Source: Zhengitettix transpicula (Eukaryota; Arthropoda; Insecta; Orthoptera; Tetrigidae). From it: a stretch of 64,000 nucleotides of DNA. A program made the translations under genes and the position numbers. Positions within the stretch are counted from its first letter, which is position 1. Every line of letters begins with the position of its first letter. The stretch lies in NCBI GenBank assembly GCA_037074705.1, contig CM073596.1:17938501-18002500 (forward strand), in the 5' to 3' direction. The notes under the pieces were generated by a model. That model was not told the DNA's origin. It saw nothing but the letters and a program-made list of their open reading frames with translations, and did no database searches. This document shows, in pieces, positions 47,901-60,600 of the stretch.

Positions 47901-48175
47901 CGCTCGATATTCGCAACTTTAGAGAAGCCAAATCAGCCACGGAATTGAATTAAAATGCAACGTAAAAGACATTTTAAATGTAACCAACAAATCTTAGAAT
48001 TTTTTATTTTACTGAACGGATAATAGGAAGGTTTTTAATTTAAAGGACATCTTACTCGAATAGTGCACCGAATAGCCTATTTTCTCTTTTTCTCAGGCAA
48101 GGACAGGAACTACCGAAAGAAACCAGAAAAAAATTGAGAAACCTAGAAGACATAAATTTAAATAAAATAATAATT
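44936..48175. other. Noncoding stretch, with G-rich run and AT-rich core
   Basis: A homopurine G run lies at about 45,020-45,047. Mirrored frames at 45.35-45.82 kb have no known product. The segment 47,030-47,300 is almost purely A/T with repeated ATTATTA words. No gene is supported. Confidence 0.45.
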
Positions 48176-48310
48176 TTGAATAAGAAATATTGCAAATACA
48201 GACAAAAAAGTGATAATATAAATACCACACAACGTTTCTGGGATCCTTTTCCCTTTCGTCAGGAGCGAAGAAGAGCCTAGAGCGATACAACTGCACTTGT
48301 CAGTTGACAA
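48176..48310 (-). mobile_element. Foldback family 1, copy c (single arm)
   Basis: One arm in reverse orientation: TACAGACAAAAAAGTG, AAATACCACACAACGTTTCT, GGGATCC, CTTTCGTCAGG, AGAGCCTAGAG, then TGTCAGTTGACA. It extends the family inward to the sequence found at the centre of copy a. On the - strand, CTGACGA is followed by a GGGA...TCCC stem and GAAAC. Confidence 0.65.
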
Positions 48311-49104
48311 AACAAAATATATCAGTATTTTTATATTTTAGTTTTAAAGTAGGAGTATCGGAGCATATCATAGAATATTTGTAGTCGGTAAATATTTGGA
48401 TGTATCTCCACTTGTCCTCGGAAAGGAATCCGATATGTATATGAGGTAAACAAGAAAATCGGCACTGAAACCAGAACCACTATAATTGTGATGATTTGAG
48501 TTTTGTTGTGTTTCCTATGACATCCACCCATCCTCTATCGCTACGTCCTGTCTGTGCTTGGAAGCTAAATGAACCGCGACTGGCTGGTTGGTTTCGAGCT
48601 AGTTAGCGCTTTCTTTTTTTTTTTTCGCAAGCATCTGCCGGCAAGGCTGAATGTGTGTGTTTAACAATGGCTAGTTGGGCAACTCTGTTTAATATTTACG
48701 AAGGAAAGCTCAAGCCCCCGCCTTTGTGTGAGCACCGCGTGCTCGCTCGTTTGCCACGGTTGACCGATTGCAACTCTGTTGTGAGGCATTACTGACCTAC
48801 GTCACGGTGCACAGGATGAAATCGCCTGAGGGTGTCGAAACGTTGCACATATCCCAGAAAGTCCGAGGTGGCTTATCCGTTGCTGCAATACTTTCAACTG
48901 ATGTCGGGTTTCCTTTGAATCCAATCCATTTGATCTAGATAATTTTCAGGCCGAGTAGGGAGCCAACATTGCTCGACGTCCATTTCCCCATAACTAATCC
49001 CTTTTTACTATACGTGTACGGATTTTTATTGCTTCTGCTTCGGATGGGAAGTACTTTTAATGATACGGTAAGATAGCCTCATTGCCTCAGGACTCAATTA
49101 CAGA
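48311..49104. other. Noncoding stretch
   Basis: The segment 48,620-48,900 is GC-richer. It includes CGCCTGAGGGTGTCGAAACG (48,822 region), another retroelement-end-like GAAACG motif, but CTGAGGG breaks the hammerhead core. No gene recognised. Confidence 0.35.
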
Positions 49105-49522
49105 TTCTTTCGACCTTAAAAAAATAATACTCTACAGATTCCACAAATTAAAACCATTACTGAACCCGAAATCTCCTTTATCCTTCAAAACAACAAAAAA
49201 CTCCTTTACACATCCCTCATATATCCCCTCTGGTTTCATGCCTGTTATATCTGGGGTTCGGCCGCTACCACCCACATATAAAAAAATTAAAATATCCCAA
49301 AATAAAATACTCCGCTTTATAACTAACTGTCCCTGGTACGTCACTAACCCTAGAATCCACAATGACCTAAATATTCTCTCAACCCAAAACACCATAATTC
49401 AACCTCCATAATCCTACGTCATAGAAATCTCCACCACTTCAATCCCATTATCTCTAATACAGAATCCCACCCCCCTCTACTGAAACCCCTCGGAAGGCTA
49501 AAAAGAAAACAACAAATTGACC
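49105..49522 (+). pseudogene. Jockey-like LINE, C-terminal reverse transcriptase remnant
   Basis: Across shifting frames the segment keeps the order typical of the end of Jockey-clade ORF2: KLKPLLNPKSPLSFKT, then YTSLI...WGSAATTHI in another frame, then QNKILRFITNCPWYVTN and IHNDLNI, and finally GRLKRKQQIDL. At least two frameshifts (around 49,195 and 49,275) and a further frame change near 49,410 break it. The endonuclease and catalytic core are missing. The copy ends at a TG microsatellite. Clade assignment rests on the NCPWYV.N.....DL block. Confidence 0.75.
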
Positions 49523-49556
49523 TGTGTGTGTGTGTGTGTGTGTGTGTTTGTGTGTA
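49523..49556 (+). repeat. (TG)n microsatellite
   Basis: About 25 bases of uninterrupted TG followed by TTTGTGTGT, directly at the 3' end of the Jockey-like remnant. It may have grown from that element's 3' tail. Confidence 0.9.
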
Positions 49557-50380
49557 TTTATGTATAAAATAAATAATTCATAATTTCCTCTTCAACTACT
49601 CATTCAAGAAGCAACTACATTTCTTCAAGTTAATTTTAACGTGTTTACGTCATCAATGTTTCACAATGTAAAATCTTCAGATTAAAAAATTTTCTGTATA
49701 TTAAAAAAATAGTTATTTCGAAAAATTACGTTAACCTCCCAATTGAATTGGCCGGACTGGATTAATGAATTCAGTCCCTGTATGTTAATACTTACTATCG
49801 CATTATTTCATAGTATTCGTATTTTCTATACCCCAGCTTTCCCTTGTTATATTGCCGCTGTTGTAATCGAAACCATATTCAAAACTAGTGCGAACTCGAA
49901 GTTAGAAGGTTATTATCTGCAGGATGCGGAAGAACAGATTAAGCAGTTTTTAGGCGGTTATAAATAAGTAAACGTTGTGTATAGAGAAAAATGGGTTTTG
50001 GTTTTCAAGTTAACAGTACATACAATTCAAATCAGTTATGTTTTGAAAATTAGGACAAAAGGTGGCGGCCATTTTCCTCAAGACACTGCTGAAGAGCATT
50101 GCTACGCGGAATTATTATTCTACTAGTATATATCTACATAAATAACAATACAAATATAACAAATATAAAATTATATGGTTAACATACACAAACTGTCATT
50201 CTAAAGTTTATTATTATTTATCCGAAAAGAAAAGACACATTCCACCCCCCCCCCCCCTATTTCTTTTCACTGCACTTCACTTTTTTATTTGATATTTATT
50301 TTCTCATAAATCACTTCATTGTTTAGCACGCTGACCAGATAGAGATTATTAAGTGTAATAAGAATATATATAAATATGTA
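49557..50380. other. Noncoding stretch
   Basis: AT-rich. A C run of about 13 bases lies near 50,246-50,258. No gene recognised; the right part probably includes the 3' untranslated region of the LINE remnant described next. Confidence 0.4.
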
Positions 50381-50396
50381 TAATACCCCATGATTG

Positions 50397-50735
50397 TTAT
50401 AGTTTTCTTAGCCTACGTCTAAACTGATCAGCGGTATTCGGAAAAGTCGTCAGTAATTCTGCAGGCAATGAATTCCAGTCGCGAATTGATCTATTAACTA
50501 ATGAATATTTTCCAACGTCTGTGCGTTGCCCTTTATCTTTAATTTTGAAATTGGTGATCATTTTTAGAAATATAAGTTGGCGCCAAGAGATGATTTTTTT
50601 AATTCCTTTTCCAGGCCGGTTGACCTGTATAAGCTTTGTATATTGTGTTGAACTCAAATCTGTTGTTTTCAAAATACGCGCAAACGGTAAAGCCAACATG
50701 TGCTGCAGCCCCAAATCATGTTGTCTACTAAAATT
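50397..50735 (-). pseudogene. LINE C-terminal tail remnant
   Basis: An open - strand frame of about 105 codons ends GKYSLVNRSIRDWNSLPAEL...FRRRLRKL. The D.G.YS.VNR.I.DWN.LPAE block followed by FRRR(L/V)RK is a common C-terminal signature of insect non-LTR retrotransposon ORF2 proteins. No polymerase motifs remain upstream. A stop precedes the frame near 50,740. The clade is not assigned. Confidence 0.65.
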
Positions 50736-50739
50736 GTTT

Positions 50740-52060
50740 CACCTACGGAACAGAGGGAGACCACGTGCGTCAGCCTACACCCGCTTGATTATGCAACCCT
50801 CCAAACTGCTTAATCAGCTCTGTTGCACTCTTTACATAAATATACAGAATGAAGTGCCAATGATATTCTAAAATAAATTGTTGTTAATTTAAACGCAGGT
50901 TTCTCGTTTGTTTTTTTTAAAAGAAGTACCAATAATATAGCTAACGAAACCGTTATCAATCCAACGATTAACCGAAAATTAAATGCAGTCAGTTCAGCCG
51001 ATTTTGAGTTTATCCCGTTCAAACGTGTCTATACATGTTAAGAGTTTAGTTGGCGCAATGAAAAATAAAATAATTAATATTAATTAAATAATCGGCGTAC
51101 AATGTAACGAAGATTTTTCAGAATGGTTAACATTCCACTATACACCAAGAATCCGTTTTCACAGAAATCGATATCATAGTTAAGAGATTAAAACGGTTTA
51201 TCATTTTACTTTAAGATTTTAATTGAAGATTTAATGACCGGGAGGCGACATTCTATAGTGCTGTTTTTTAAAGTAAAAAACAAGAGATGAAAGTTCGCAA
51301 ACATTCCTATTGGTAGACACTGCATTCCTCCGGCTGAGATGATGAGTTTGTGGTTTCGTACATCTCCCTCTCTATATATAAATTTCCACTCCCGGGTGAG
51401 CGTGTATTCGACAGAGACATAAGAAAGGTACAACTGGAAGATATTGTCTACAGTAAAACGTTTCAGCCAGCCTTTTATATTGCTGCAACTTTCATTAATT
51501 AAGATTAAAGACAACGTGAAAAAAAACCTTTTGAGTAATTACGATTACCGCACGTGAAATAACGTAACCCGCAAGTTAATTGAGTTTTAATGGCGTGGTC
51601 AAATAATGTCCAGGCACCTGTCTTTTTTCTCATCCACCTCTCTAATTTGAATTGAATTCAAAACAAACTGTCAGTGACGCTATTAAAAATATTTATACTC
51701 CAACAGAATATTGTTGGGTTGCTATATTTTATTTTTGTTTGGTCTGTCTATCATTGAGGCGATCTTTCTCAGTTTGGTCCAATATGTTTTTTACCTAAGT
51801 AACACTGATTTTCTACAATTAAGTAAAACGTCACACTGGATCCTCGCAATAACTAATTTGTTCGAGAGTTTTAACCAAGTTTTAAAACTAGAATAAATAT
51901 TAAAGCTGAAAATAAGCAAAACATAATTGAGAAAAAACAATATAAACATAAAGCGAAATAGAAGACGCTATTAAAGTCTAGGCGTCAATGGTTAAAATGA
52001 AAAAATTTAAGTCTTCCCATTGATAAACAATCTGTAGTATCCAAACATATAAACAGTTCT
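50740..52060. other. Noncoding stretch
   Basis: AT-rich. A 102-codon - frame at 51,206-51,514 has no recognisable domain. No repeat family from elsewhere in the window was seen. Confidence 0.45.
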
Positions 52061-52069
52061 AAACCTACA

Positions 52070-52822
52070 TTGTAGGATACTACATTCATTGTTGTTCGCC
52101 GACGATCAGGTAATATTGGCAGGAGATGAAGTGGACATGACATACATAATTAATAAGCTCATGAAAGAATATAAAAAAATAGGGACAACATAAATTTGCA
52201 GAAGACAGAATACACATGTTTAGGAAAATATGTAGAAAACATAACACTCGAAACAAGAAAAAGGAAAATCTGTGAATTTTTTAAATACTGGGGTCAATAA
52301 TTACAAATGTAGGAACATGTGAAAGAGATATAGAAACTAAAATTGCAATGGCAAAGAATGCTACCAAGATTTTACGCGGAATAATTTGGAATAAAACATT
52401 CTGTGTTGTGGAAGTGAAACTTGGCCCCTGACAGAATTACAAAAGAAAAAAATTAGAACAGTAGAATTCGATTATCTGAGGAGAATTCTTCAAAAAACAA
52501 GACAGGAAAAAATTAGAAATGAGCTCTTTTGGAAAGAAATGAACGTAACCACGACTGTCGTTGAGAGGATTGAAATAGAAAATCAAACCATTAATAGCTA
52601 TGGTCACGTACAAAGAATGAAAATGGAAGATGGCCAAAAGAAATATACCAATGGTCACTTCCTGGAAAAAAATAAACGGAGCAGACCCAGATTAAAGTGG
52701 AAAATCCACGTGAAAACCATAATGGAGGATAGGAATTTGGAAGAGGGAGATTGGAACGGCTGACGGCAAACCTTTAAAAGGGGGAAAAGCCGAAGAAGAA
52801 GGAGAAGAAGAAACATACATTT
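52070..52822 (+). pseudogene. Degenerate LINE retaining the FADDQ catalytic box
   Basis: Around 52,095 the + strand reads LLFADDQVILAG, the reverse transcriptase catalytic box with both aspartates. Downstream, across several frames, come QKTEYTCLG, FKYWGSI, CERDIETKIAMAKNATK, YGHVQRMK, RSRPRLKWK and NLEEGDWNG, in the order of insect LINE ORF2 C-termini and parallel to the 29.8 kb remnant. Stops and frameshifts near 52,190 and 52,295 and at several other points make it non-functional. It ends in a GAAGAAG-rich tail (52,791-52,815). The region before the FADDQ box is lost or unrecognisable. Confidence 0.75.
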
Positions 52823-53069
52823 GATTGCCAAAATGCTAAGATTTTAGACATTGACTCCAGGTACAATCCCAGTCTCATTTCAGAGATGCTTCACATTAAA
52901 TCCAACATCACGGCTATTAATGTACAAACAGACACTATGAAACTCAATAATTGCTATGATCCCTTATTATTACGCTAAACCTTCCGCTTTCCCGTTGTCG
53001 TTGCTTCCTTATTGTTTCGCCAACTCTTCGGCTCTCCCACTGTCGTTACGTTCCCGTCGCTTTTGTTTG

Positions 53070-53204
53070 TTGTCCATTGACCCACTCCAGTTGTGTTTCT
53101 TTAGGCTCTTCTTAGCACCTGACGAAAGGAACAAGGATCCCAGAAACGTTGTGTGGTATTTATGTTACCCTTTTTTGTGTGTACTGGCTATCTTTCTTAT
53201 TCAA
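53070..53204 (+). mobile_element. Foldback family 1, copy d (single arm)
   Basis: Forward arm: GGCTCTTCTTAGCACCTGAC, GAAAGGAACAAGGATCC, AGAAACGTTGTGTGGTATTT, TGGCTATCTTTCTTATTC. The sequence 52,950-53,070 in front of it, with repeated CCGTTGTCGTT/CTGTCGTTACG words, may be more of the same element. Confidence 0.65.
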
Positions 53205-54512
53205 CACTGATTTTCAATATAGTTGGACCCTTTCGGATACCCTGAGAAAAGAATGTTTTCGATTGAGCTGGACACCACGGTACGATTCCGAGTTATAATG
53301 CTGATTATAACTTTCCGAATATTGTTATTGTAGTTTCAAAATGCTCCAGTAACTTTTAGATTGTAATTTTCCCACTTCACGTAGAACATGGCTCCCGAGA
53401 ATCCAATTTCAGTCCTCGAAAACATTGAGTTTTCTTGGCATGTGACGTAAAAGAGTTGTCACGATGCTCGGGGATTATGAAGTATCGTTTGACGTCGATA
53501 CTCGCACAGTGTGTGGGCCTCGTGGCTCAGTCAAGCAGTTCAATCATGGATGTGTCTCGGTCATATTTCATTCCTCTGTTCCGCGCGGTGTAAGGCACCC
53601 AGACAGCTTTATGCTCGGAGGTTAAATTGCTGGGAGGGAGTGAGAGAGAGGGGGGGAAGGGATGTGCATGTGAAATATTGCCTCTCGTGTCTGCTGCTGT
53701 CCGAAGCCATTGCAAATTTTATGCAGATTACGTGGTGGTGGTGGTGGTAACCATGGCGGCCTGGGCAGGTCTGCGCCGCCGAGCTGCAGTTCCAATTGAC
53801 AGCGAAATTCCACTACACATCGATCCAAAGATGTGCAGGTTAGCCGAATTCCCGGACACAATAAAACAACCATGACCCATTACGCGATTTTCTTTAATTT
53901 AGAGCAAAGCTGGGCACCTGAGAAATATTTTAATGTTGAGAAGTAAAAAATTCGTATGTAATTAAAATTTGAATTTACGTTGTGTACGCTTGGAAGACAA
54001 GAAATGTTTTTACACTGGACATAGAAATATGGTTCTGATTCTGTACCTGTCATATGCGGAGAGGTTTTCGCTTTGATGTTGTCTACTACCGCTTTTATAA
54101 AATGTTTGATTTTTGTTGGAATAAACTGTTGCGGTTAAGTCTTTTTCATTTTATTCCCCACCAAGTTGTTGACATAACAAGACCCGACGGAACGTTGGAG
54201 AAATGTTGTTGCCTTAAAAATACTAAACCTCTGTATTCCCGAATAGTAGGCGACATTTCTGTATTAAAAACATAGTAACTGCGGCGTTGTTGGTTAATAA
54301 AACCTCGTCGCCAAAATAATTTACAGAAAATGCCTGTGTGTAAAAATTGAAGACTGCCGCTCATTAAATGCCCTGGTGATGTTGATAAGTCATAAGATCA
54401 ACCTGAATGTAAACCACAATGTGTACCTGTTTGTATCCATGAATCCCAATGTTTAACTTTAATTTCAATAGGGTTACTAATGTTAAAATTTACGTCTGTG
54501 TACATATTTTAC
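53205..54512. other. Noncoding stretch with GC-rich patch
   Basis: The segment 53,500-53,860 is GC-rich with a (GGT)n run (53,732-53,748) and mirrored frames. GTGGCTCAGTCAAGC at 53,522 resembles a pol III A box, but no B box follows. No gene supported. Confidence 0.4.
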
Positions 54513-54648
54513 GATTATGAAGCATATGGCCAATAAACTTCACTAGAATAAAAACAAGTACAATGTTTCTTCCAGTAATCTATGGAAGAAACGTTATACC
54601 TATTTTTATTCTTTTAAGGTGTGTTTATTGACCATATTGTTCATAATC
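54513..54648. repeat. 136-bp imperfect hairpin (foldback element or pre-miRNA-like)
   Basis: Left arm 54,513-54,574 and right arm 54,583-54,648 pair over about 54 of 62 positions around an 8-base loop. The pairing blocks are GATTATGAA, ATATGG.CAATAAAC, AGAATAAAAA and GTTTCTTCCA, with one internal loop at about 54,540. In the inner 30-bp stem, three of four mismatches become G-U pairs if the - strand is transcribed. It resembles no microRNA I know. A miniature foldback transposon is equally likely. Confidence 0.7.
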
Positions 54649-57600
54649 TGAATGGTTTAGATCGATACTACTTAGTTTTGGTTTTTATAATACCTCTAGG
54701 TACAATACAATTAGGCGGAAAACATTATAATTTACTTTATTTTATATTTTGTATCAGGGTTGATTAAATAATTTTTATAGGATTTTCTCGAATTGTGAAG
54801 ATTTATTTTAATATGATTTTTTTATGTTTCATAATTAATTTAATTTTGTGATGGTAGTGATATTCTATTCGTTCCTATATATATCTAGTTTTCTGAGATT
54901 AAATTTATTTGGGGGATTTATTTTTTATTTTTCAAATTTTTTATTTTTTCTTCTGGTTTAAGCTCTGGGTTTGACTCGTAATTTTTTTTATATATAGGCT
55001 TGTAATCAGCCATTGTTTGAATTGCAATTTAGTTTCATTTTTTGTTTAATTATTTTTTAACTTTGTTTAGGTTTCCTATTGAAATAATAATTATTAAATA
55101 TTAAACATTATTTTGCTTAAAGTTCAGTAGCCATAAAATGGGATCCATGTACAACGCCCAGCATTTATATAATTATCTGATTGATATGTTTCTGGATTAT
55201 CCAACTTTTCAAGCTGGTTTCTGACTATACTAGTATATTTTAAAAACTTTCCCTTTAACGTATTTTGCCTGTCCATTTAATCTAAATATTCTGATACTGA
55301 GTATAAAATATTCAGTCCCTTCTTATTCCGTCGTTAATTCGTACAGGTTCAAATAGCCGTAGACTTCAGCCGACCAAACCAAAAAAAAAAATATTTTTTT
55401 TTTAAAAAAAATCCTTACAATGGTGAACGTCTTTTGCAATATTTAATATCGTCCGTTTAATTTTACAGTAAAAGATTGCACATTCTGAAATGTGATTCAG
55501 GTATTGTTATATAGATATGAAATATTCAATCGCCTTTGGGCTAGTGTATAGTTCATGCGAGTACAAAGAGGAAATATATTTCAGTCTAATGGAAGTAGCG
55601 TGGTAGCAGAACACACAATTCTGAATCACTCACCCTCATTAAATTTCGCGCGTCACACACCATGTTGTTTATCGCTATATATTTATGTGATGTCTGTTAA
55701 ATAACCACCGTGCCAGGTAAGTTGTTTCTTTTTTATATTCTAAATTGCATTATGGGAGAAGTAAGAATTCTCATTTCGTTAAGTTTTAGTCTAATTAAAT
55801 AATATTAACGGAGTTAATTCTGCGCTGACGTTTTTATATTTAAATAATGTTTGTATTACACAAAAATTAGCAGCTTCTTTACTATATAATTTTCGTTTAT
55901 TACATTTGGCTATTTTATTTTTGTTCTGCTTCTATTTTCTGACATGACGTATTTACGACTGACTGTTATCTGTTCTCGTACGCTAGTAGAAGTTAAGCAA
56001 TAATTTATATATTAGTAGCGACATAATCTAGTGTCGTATCCCTTATGACTGTATTCGCCTCCGGTGGAACGTAGCCGCTTGGCCAATCCCCTCTTTCGAG
56101 GATTTTATGACCCGTTTCGCCCGACGACCTACTTCCCCGTAATATTTCTTTTACTTCCTAACAGTATTGGCAGATTTTATGGCTCCACTTCCTGTATATT
56201 TCTCTCTACGTTCCTCCTGGGCTATGAATTCAATCCTACATCTGTATTTATATAGATCTCTCTGTGCACACCCGTATCTGCAAACAAGTTCAGCTTTCTG
56301 TGTTCTTTTTATCGTATTTTTTTTTACACATGGATAGGTGCAATATATCTAGCTAAAATAAAACAGCGAGACTTGACAGAAACGTTTCCTTGCAAAAAAA
56401 AAATGAAGTTGTAAATATAAAGTGGTCGTCCTCCGATCTATATTTGAACGATTACAATGCTTCTCGTTCCAATAGAATTGTAAAGCTGATCTCCACTTTC
56501 ACTTTATCAGCAAAAAAAAAAAAATTATACTGTTCTTGTTATGATTAAAATAATATTTATAAGCTTAAATAATAAAAAAAATTTGTTAGGTTCCACGTAA
56601 TCGTAGCTATGAAGATGGAATATTGTTAAAGATATATCACCCGGATAATCATAATAAATTGCCCCAGGGAAGTCTGTAACGGTAACTCCTTTTTCTCAAT
56701 ATGGTTTGTGGTAACGCGTGGATTTAAATTTAATACGATTCGTTGCTGGTAGAATCGTGTAAATTTTCTTATCGATGTAGGCTTTACTTTATCGTCCCAG
56801 GTTAAGGGAGTCTTTTCCTTTCAAGGTGATAAAGTCAATATGAGAGTGGTAGATTCTTCACAGTCCGTCGCATGCATAATAAATGAAGCAGTGTTACGCA
56901 AGGAAGACGCACGGAAGACGTCGTTAGTCTGAAGAGAGTCTGTACGCGTCCAAGTGCTAAATCGACCCGGACTTCAAGGAACGTTCTCTTGCGTAGTCAG
57001 TCCTTAGGAATATTTCGATACAAGGCCCCCCGCTCTATAATTAAGCAATTTTGAAAGAAAAAAAGTGTGTGGCCGGAAAGAAGAAAGCAGTTAGAAATTA
57101 ATACCGTTCTTGTTTCCGCCATATTTTTTAAAGAAAGGAACCGATATAATTGAGATGTAGCTTTAGCTACATTGCAGACATTTGCCTTGTTAAAGTTTCC
57201 AGTTACAATCGCCCAAGCGTCAACACACTCGTTGAAACACGAGACTGGATTGTAATGGAGTTCTCTTGTTACAGCTATTTCTAACTTTTACCATTTGAGG
57301 GCACTTGAAGGTATTATTGTCAATTGACGCTTATTTAATGGGCGTTTTTATTAATATTACTTGTTTTAAAAAAATTTAAAAAGTTCGCTCAACGTATTCT
57401 TCAAAATGAGGAAATGATTTTTGGTTAATACACTTATGGTCTTTGCGCTTTAATTAATTATTTTTGTTTCTTTTTTAACGTGAGGAAATGCTCACCGGAT
57501 TTTTTTTACTGTGTTCGCCAATACTTCTACCTTATTCAATTGAATTCCCTATAAAATCTCTACCAAATGATTAATGTATCCATGTCTGATCAATGCTGCA

Positions 57601-60600
57601 CTTGTTTAATTTTACAGAAGCGGTCGTATATGTAGGTTACATATACTTGTAACTCAAAAATCTGTCTCCGGAACTGTGTACCAATCAGCGTTTGTTCGCC
57701 ACATTGCTATATAACAAGATAGTCTGTCGACCCGTTGCTTATCCTTGTAATTGTTTCACCACTGTTTCTGCCATTCTTCACGAGCAGCCTGTCTCGCTCA
57801 GTTTGCTAGGGGAGACAATTCTCCAATCGCAGTGTTTCAGATTGGCACGAGCTCTTAAAACGAGCAGCTGTAAGCTCATTGAGACGTTAACAGGCTGGTG
57901 GTTTTGTGAGTGCGTGTCTCTGTTGTGGTTAGTGGTGTGGAAAATTACCGTCCAAGCTTGCTGTCCTAAGCTGCTACCTCAATTGGAATACGTGACGGGT
58001 CGAAGGCGCAGACATAGTGAATGTTTTCCTCGACGTATTACGTCACAGTCAGCTCTGAGAAACGCACACGTCCTTGCAGTCATCATTGCTCGAGAAGGTG
58101 CGATGATCATGTATGGGAAAGGCTCCATTAGTCACGCCGTTTCGTTCCTCGACGACGACCCGTCTGCATCGTCGTCACTACGAGGTGTTATATAATTATG
58201 ATCACTTAGAAATGAAGACGGCGAGAATTTTTTTAAATTTTTTTAACAGCTTCAGATTATATAGTACGAGTTTGAAATAATAAATTTAAATACCGGAGAT
58301 ATTATAAAGGCGGGAAAAAAATTGCCACGTTTCACCAGTCTAAATGATTAAAATTAGCCTTTCAAGAACCTGACATGTCATTCATTAAAAATAGAATAAC
58401 AATATTTAGACACCTCGATATCAGAATATTTTGTTACTTTTCTACATATAGTATTGTTCTGCGGATTATTATTTAAGTGCCTCCGGTTTGCCATTTTATA
58501 TTGTCGTCCTTTTCTGCGATTGTTATTAACGACGATTAACACATTAAATTAAAAGTGTCGAATTTCTTTTTATTTTATTATTTGGAAATTAGAATTTTTC
58601 TCTGGGTTTGGAATGGAGCTCTTGAGTTTCCATATCTTTTTTGGATTAATTGCCAGGAACCTTCTAGCGTAAGCGACGAAGGCTGTAATCGGTCTCGGAG
58701 TTTCTCCTTGAAGGTTTCGTATTTCTGTTTAATTAACATCGCCGCTTAGATAAATCGTGCATGTGTACAAAACAAAAGTTTAATTGTTGATCGAAGATTT
58801 GCTGAAATACTAGACTGTTGGAATGGTTGGATGAACGTTACTGTGTGAAAGCAGATAATCGACAATAAAATAACTAAATCCTTCGGAGTTGAAGGCCTAG
58901 ACCTGAAAAAGTGCGTCATGGCATCACAGGACATCAAGAGATTTCGGGAATGCGCGTTAATTAACGATTATAGATGCTGCAATGTCAGCTTTCATTAGTT
59001 CACTCCAGTCGAATCAGTTCTGCGTTTCCCGATTTTAATTGGCCTTTAGATGGCAACTTGAATGCCATGGTGAAGAGGGTTAGAATTTTCCAAGCTTCGC
59101 GTCGCTCTGAAGCGAGCTTTGTAGCGTGGCCACACCTCACCCGCCCTCGCAACCCTTTCCCCACCACAGTCCCTTTGACTGAGCACGTTCCTTTGCAGGG
59201 AAATCCAATTTCCCGTAGCAGACCGCGGTCGCCCAGTAATTTGTGGAACACACGTTTATGAATCGCGATGAGAACTTGACGGATCTTTTGTACAGATTCG
59301 CTTTCAGGATGGTCGTGTTCTGTCATATTACGTGAACATTTTATCTGCGCGTTCCTACTTCGGATGCAGCCTTTTATTATCTAGTGTATTATTCACGTTG
59401 CTTTCTCTTCAAGACACCCACACTATTTTCCATTCTCTTGAAAATGTCTGTCAGACGCTTCCTTGATTCTCTATCAACGAATCCTTATTCCAGATTATGT
59501 AGTTCTTTAACTCGGTTTCTCTATGTTTTATGAACTAAATTGCCAATTTTGAGACACGAATGACTGTAATTTTATATTCTTTGGTCAATATAAATATATT
59601 TATTGTAACAAAACAGACGATAAAATTAATTTTATCTTAAAACGAAATGATTATTTGATTTATACATATATTGCTGATTATTTTATTATTTTGTATCTAA
59701 TCGTTACTTTATATCTTGATTTGGTTTTTGTTACATGCTTTACTTTTACAAATGTCCTCCTATTAGTGCTATTAAAAACGGATAATAAAGGTACAAAATA
59801 AATTAAAACTTCAAAGTAAGCATAAAAATTTCTCGAGATTGTAAATTTTCTAATACTTATCAGATTTTCTCGTTGTTTTATTATTTTTCTAATTTTTTGT
59901 TTATATGAACTATCTAATTAACGTTTTACTGCATTTATGAATCTTCTCATTCTTATATTTTCCAATGATCTAATTATAACATTTTTGAAGCTTATTGTTT
60001 TTCATTTGTCTTAGTTCATCAGTAGAGCATTTTTTTAAAAAATTAAAATTAACTTAGTCCGGAGACTTTACAGTTGTGATAATTAATAATAAAATAATTT
60101 ACAATTGTAACTATTTAACAAATAAAACATAATTGGTAGGTGGGGGATAGAGTTAGGTAATTCCGGAGTGATTTAGGGGGAGGATGATATAAAATGGGAG
60201 TTGGCGTTTTAGTCTGCGATTTTGTGAAGGAGGAAGCGAGTTACTGTAGAAGAGCTCAATGGTAGGATTGTAGAGCATTAATGAATGTAAATCATCATAT
60301 ATTTTAATAATATTTAATGATTATCAAATTGTTTCTGGCATTTCGGTGGGCGTTTCGTATGGATTGCATATGTTAGAGGGAGGAAGAGACGGAGGGTGGG
60401 GGGTTATAGAGTGATTTCGCGGCACTACATGACAACGACGGGCAACAACCCCATCAGGATATGTAATGGCTGTTACTCGATCGTGTACGAAATGATGGAA
60501 TAATGGCGACATCTGCCTCGGGTGCAATCAGCATCATTACAAGCAATCGTGCTGTTCTCCATCGCTCATTACACGTACGCTCCGATTGACTATTGCCTGA

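Noticed and set aside
48822..48845. Hammerhead-like CTGAGGGTGTCGAAACG
   Set aside because: CTGAGGG does not fit the CTGANGA core; at most a decayed retroelement end.
53522..53560. tRNA-like A box GTGGCTCAGTCAAGC
   Set aside because: No B box or acceptor-stem pairing downstream, so neither a tRNA nor a convincing SINE.
57653..58195. Longest open frame, about 180 codons on +, preceded by an acceptor-like TTTTACAG at 57,610-57,617
   Set aside because: It starts without an ATG, has no recognisable domain, and its length is about what one expects once by chance in 128 kb of six-frame sequence. The acceptor is separated from the frame by an in-frame stop.
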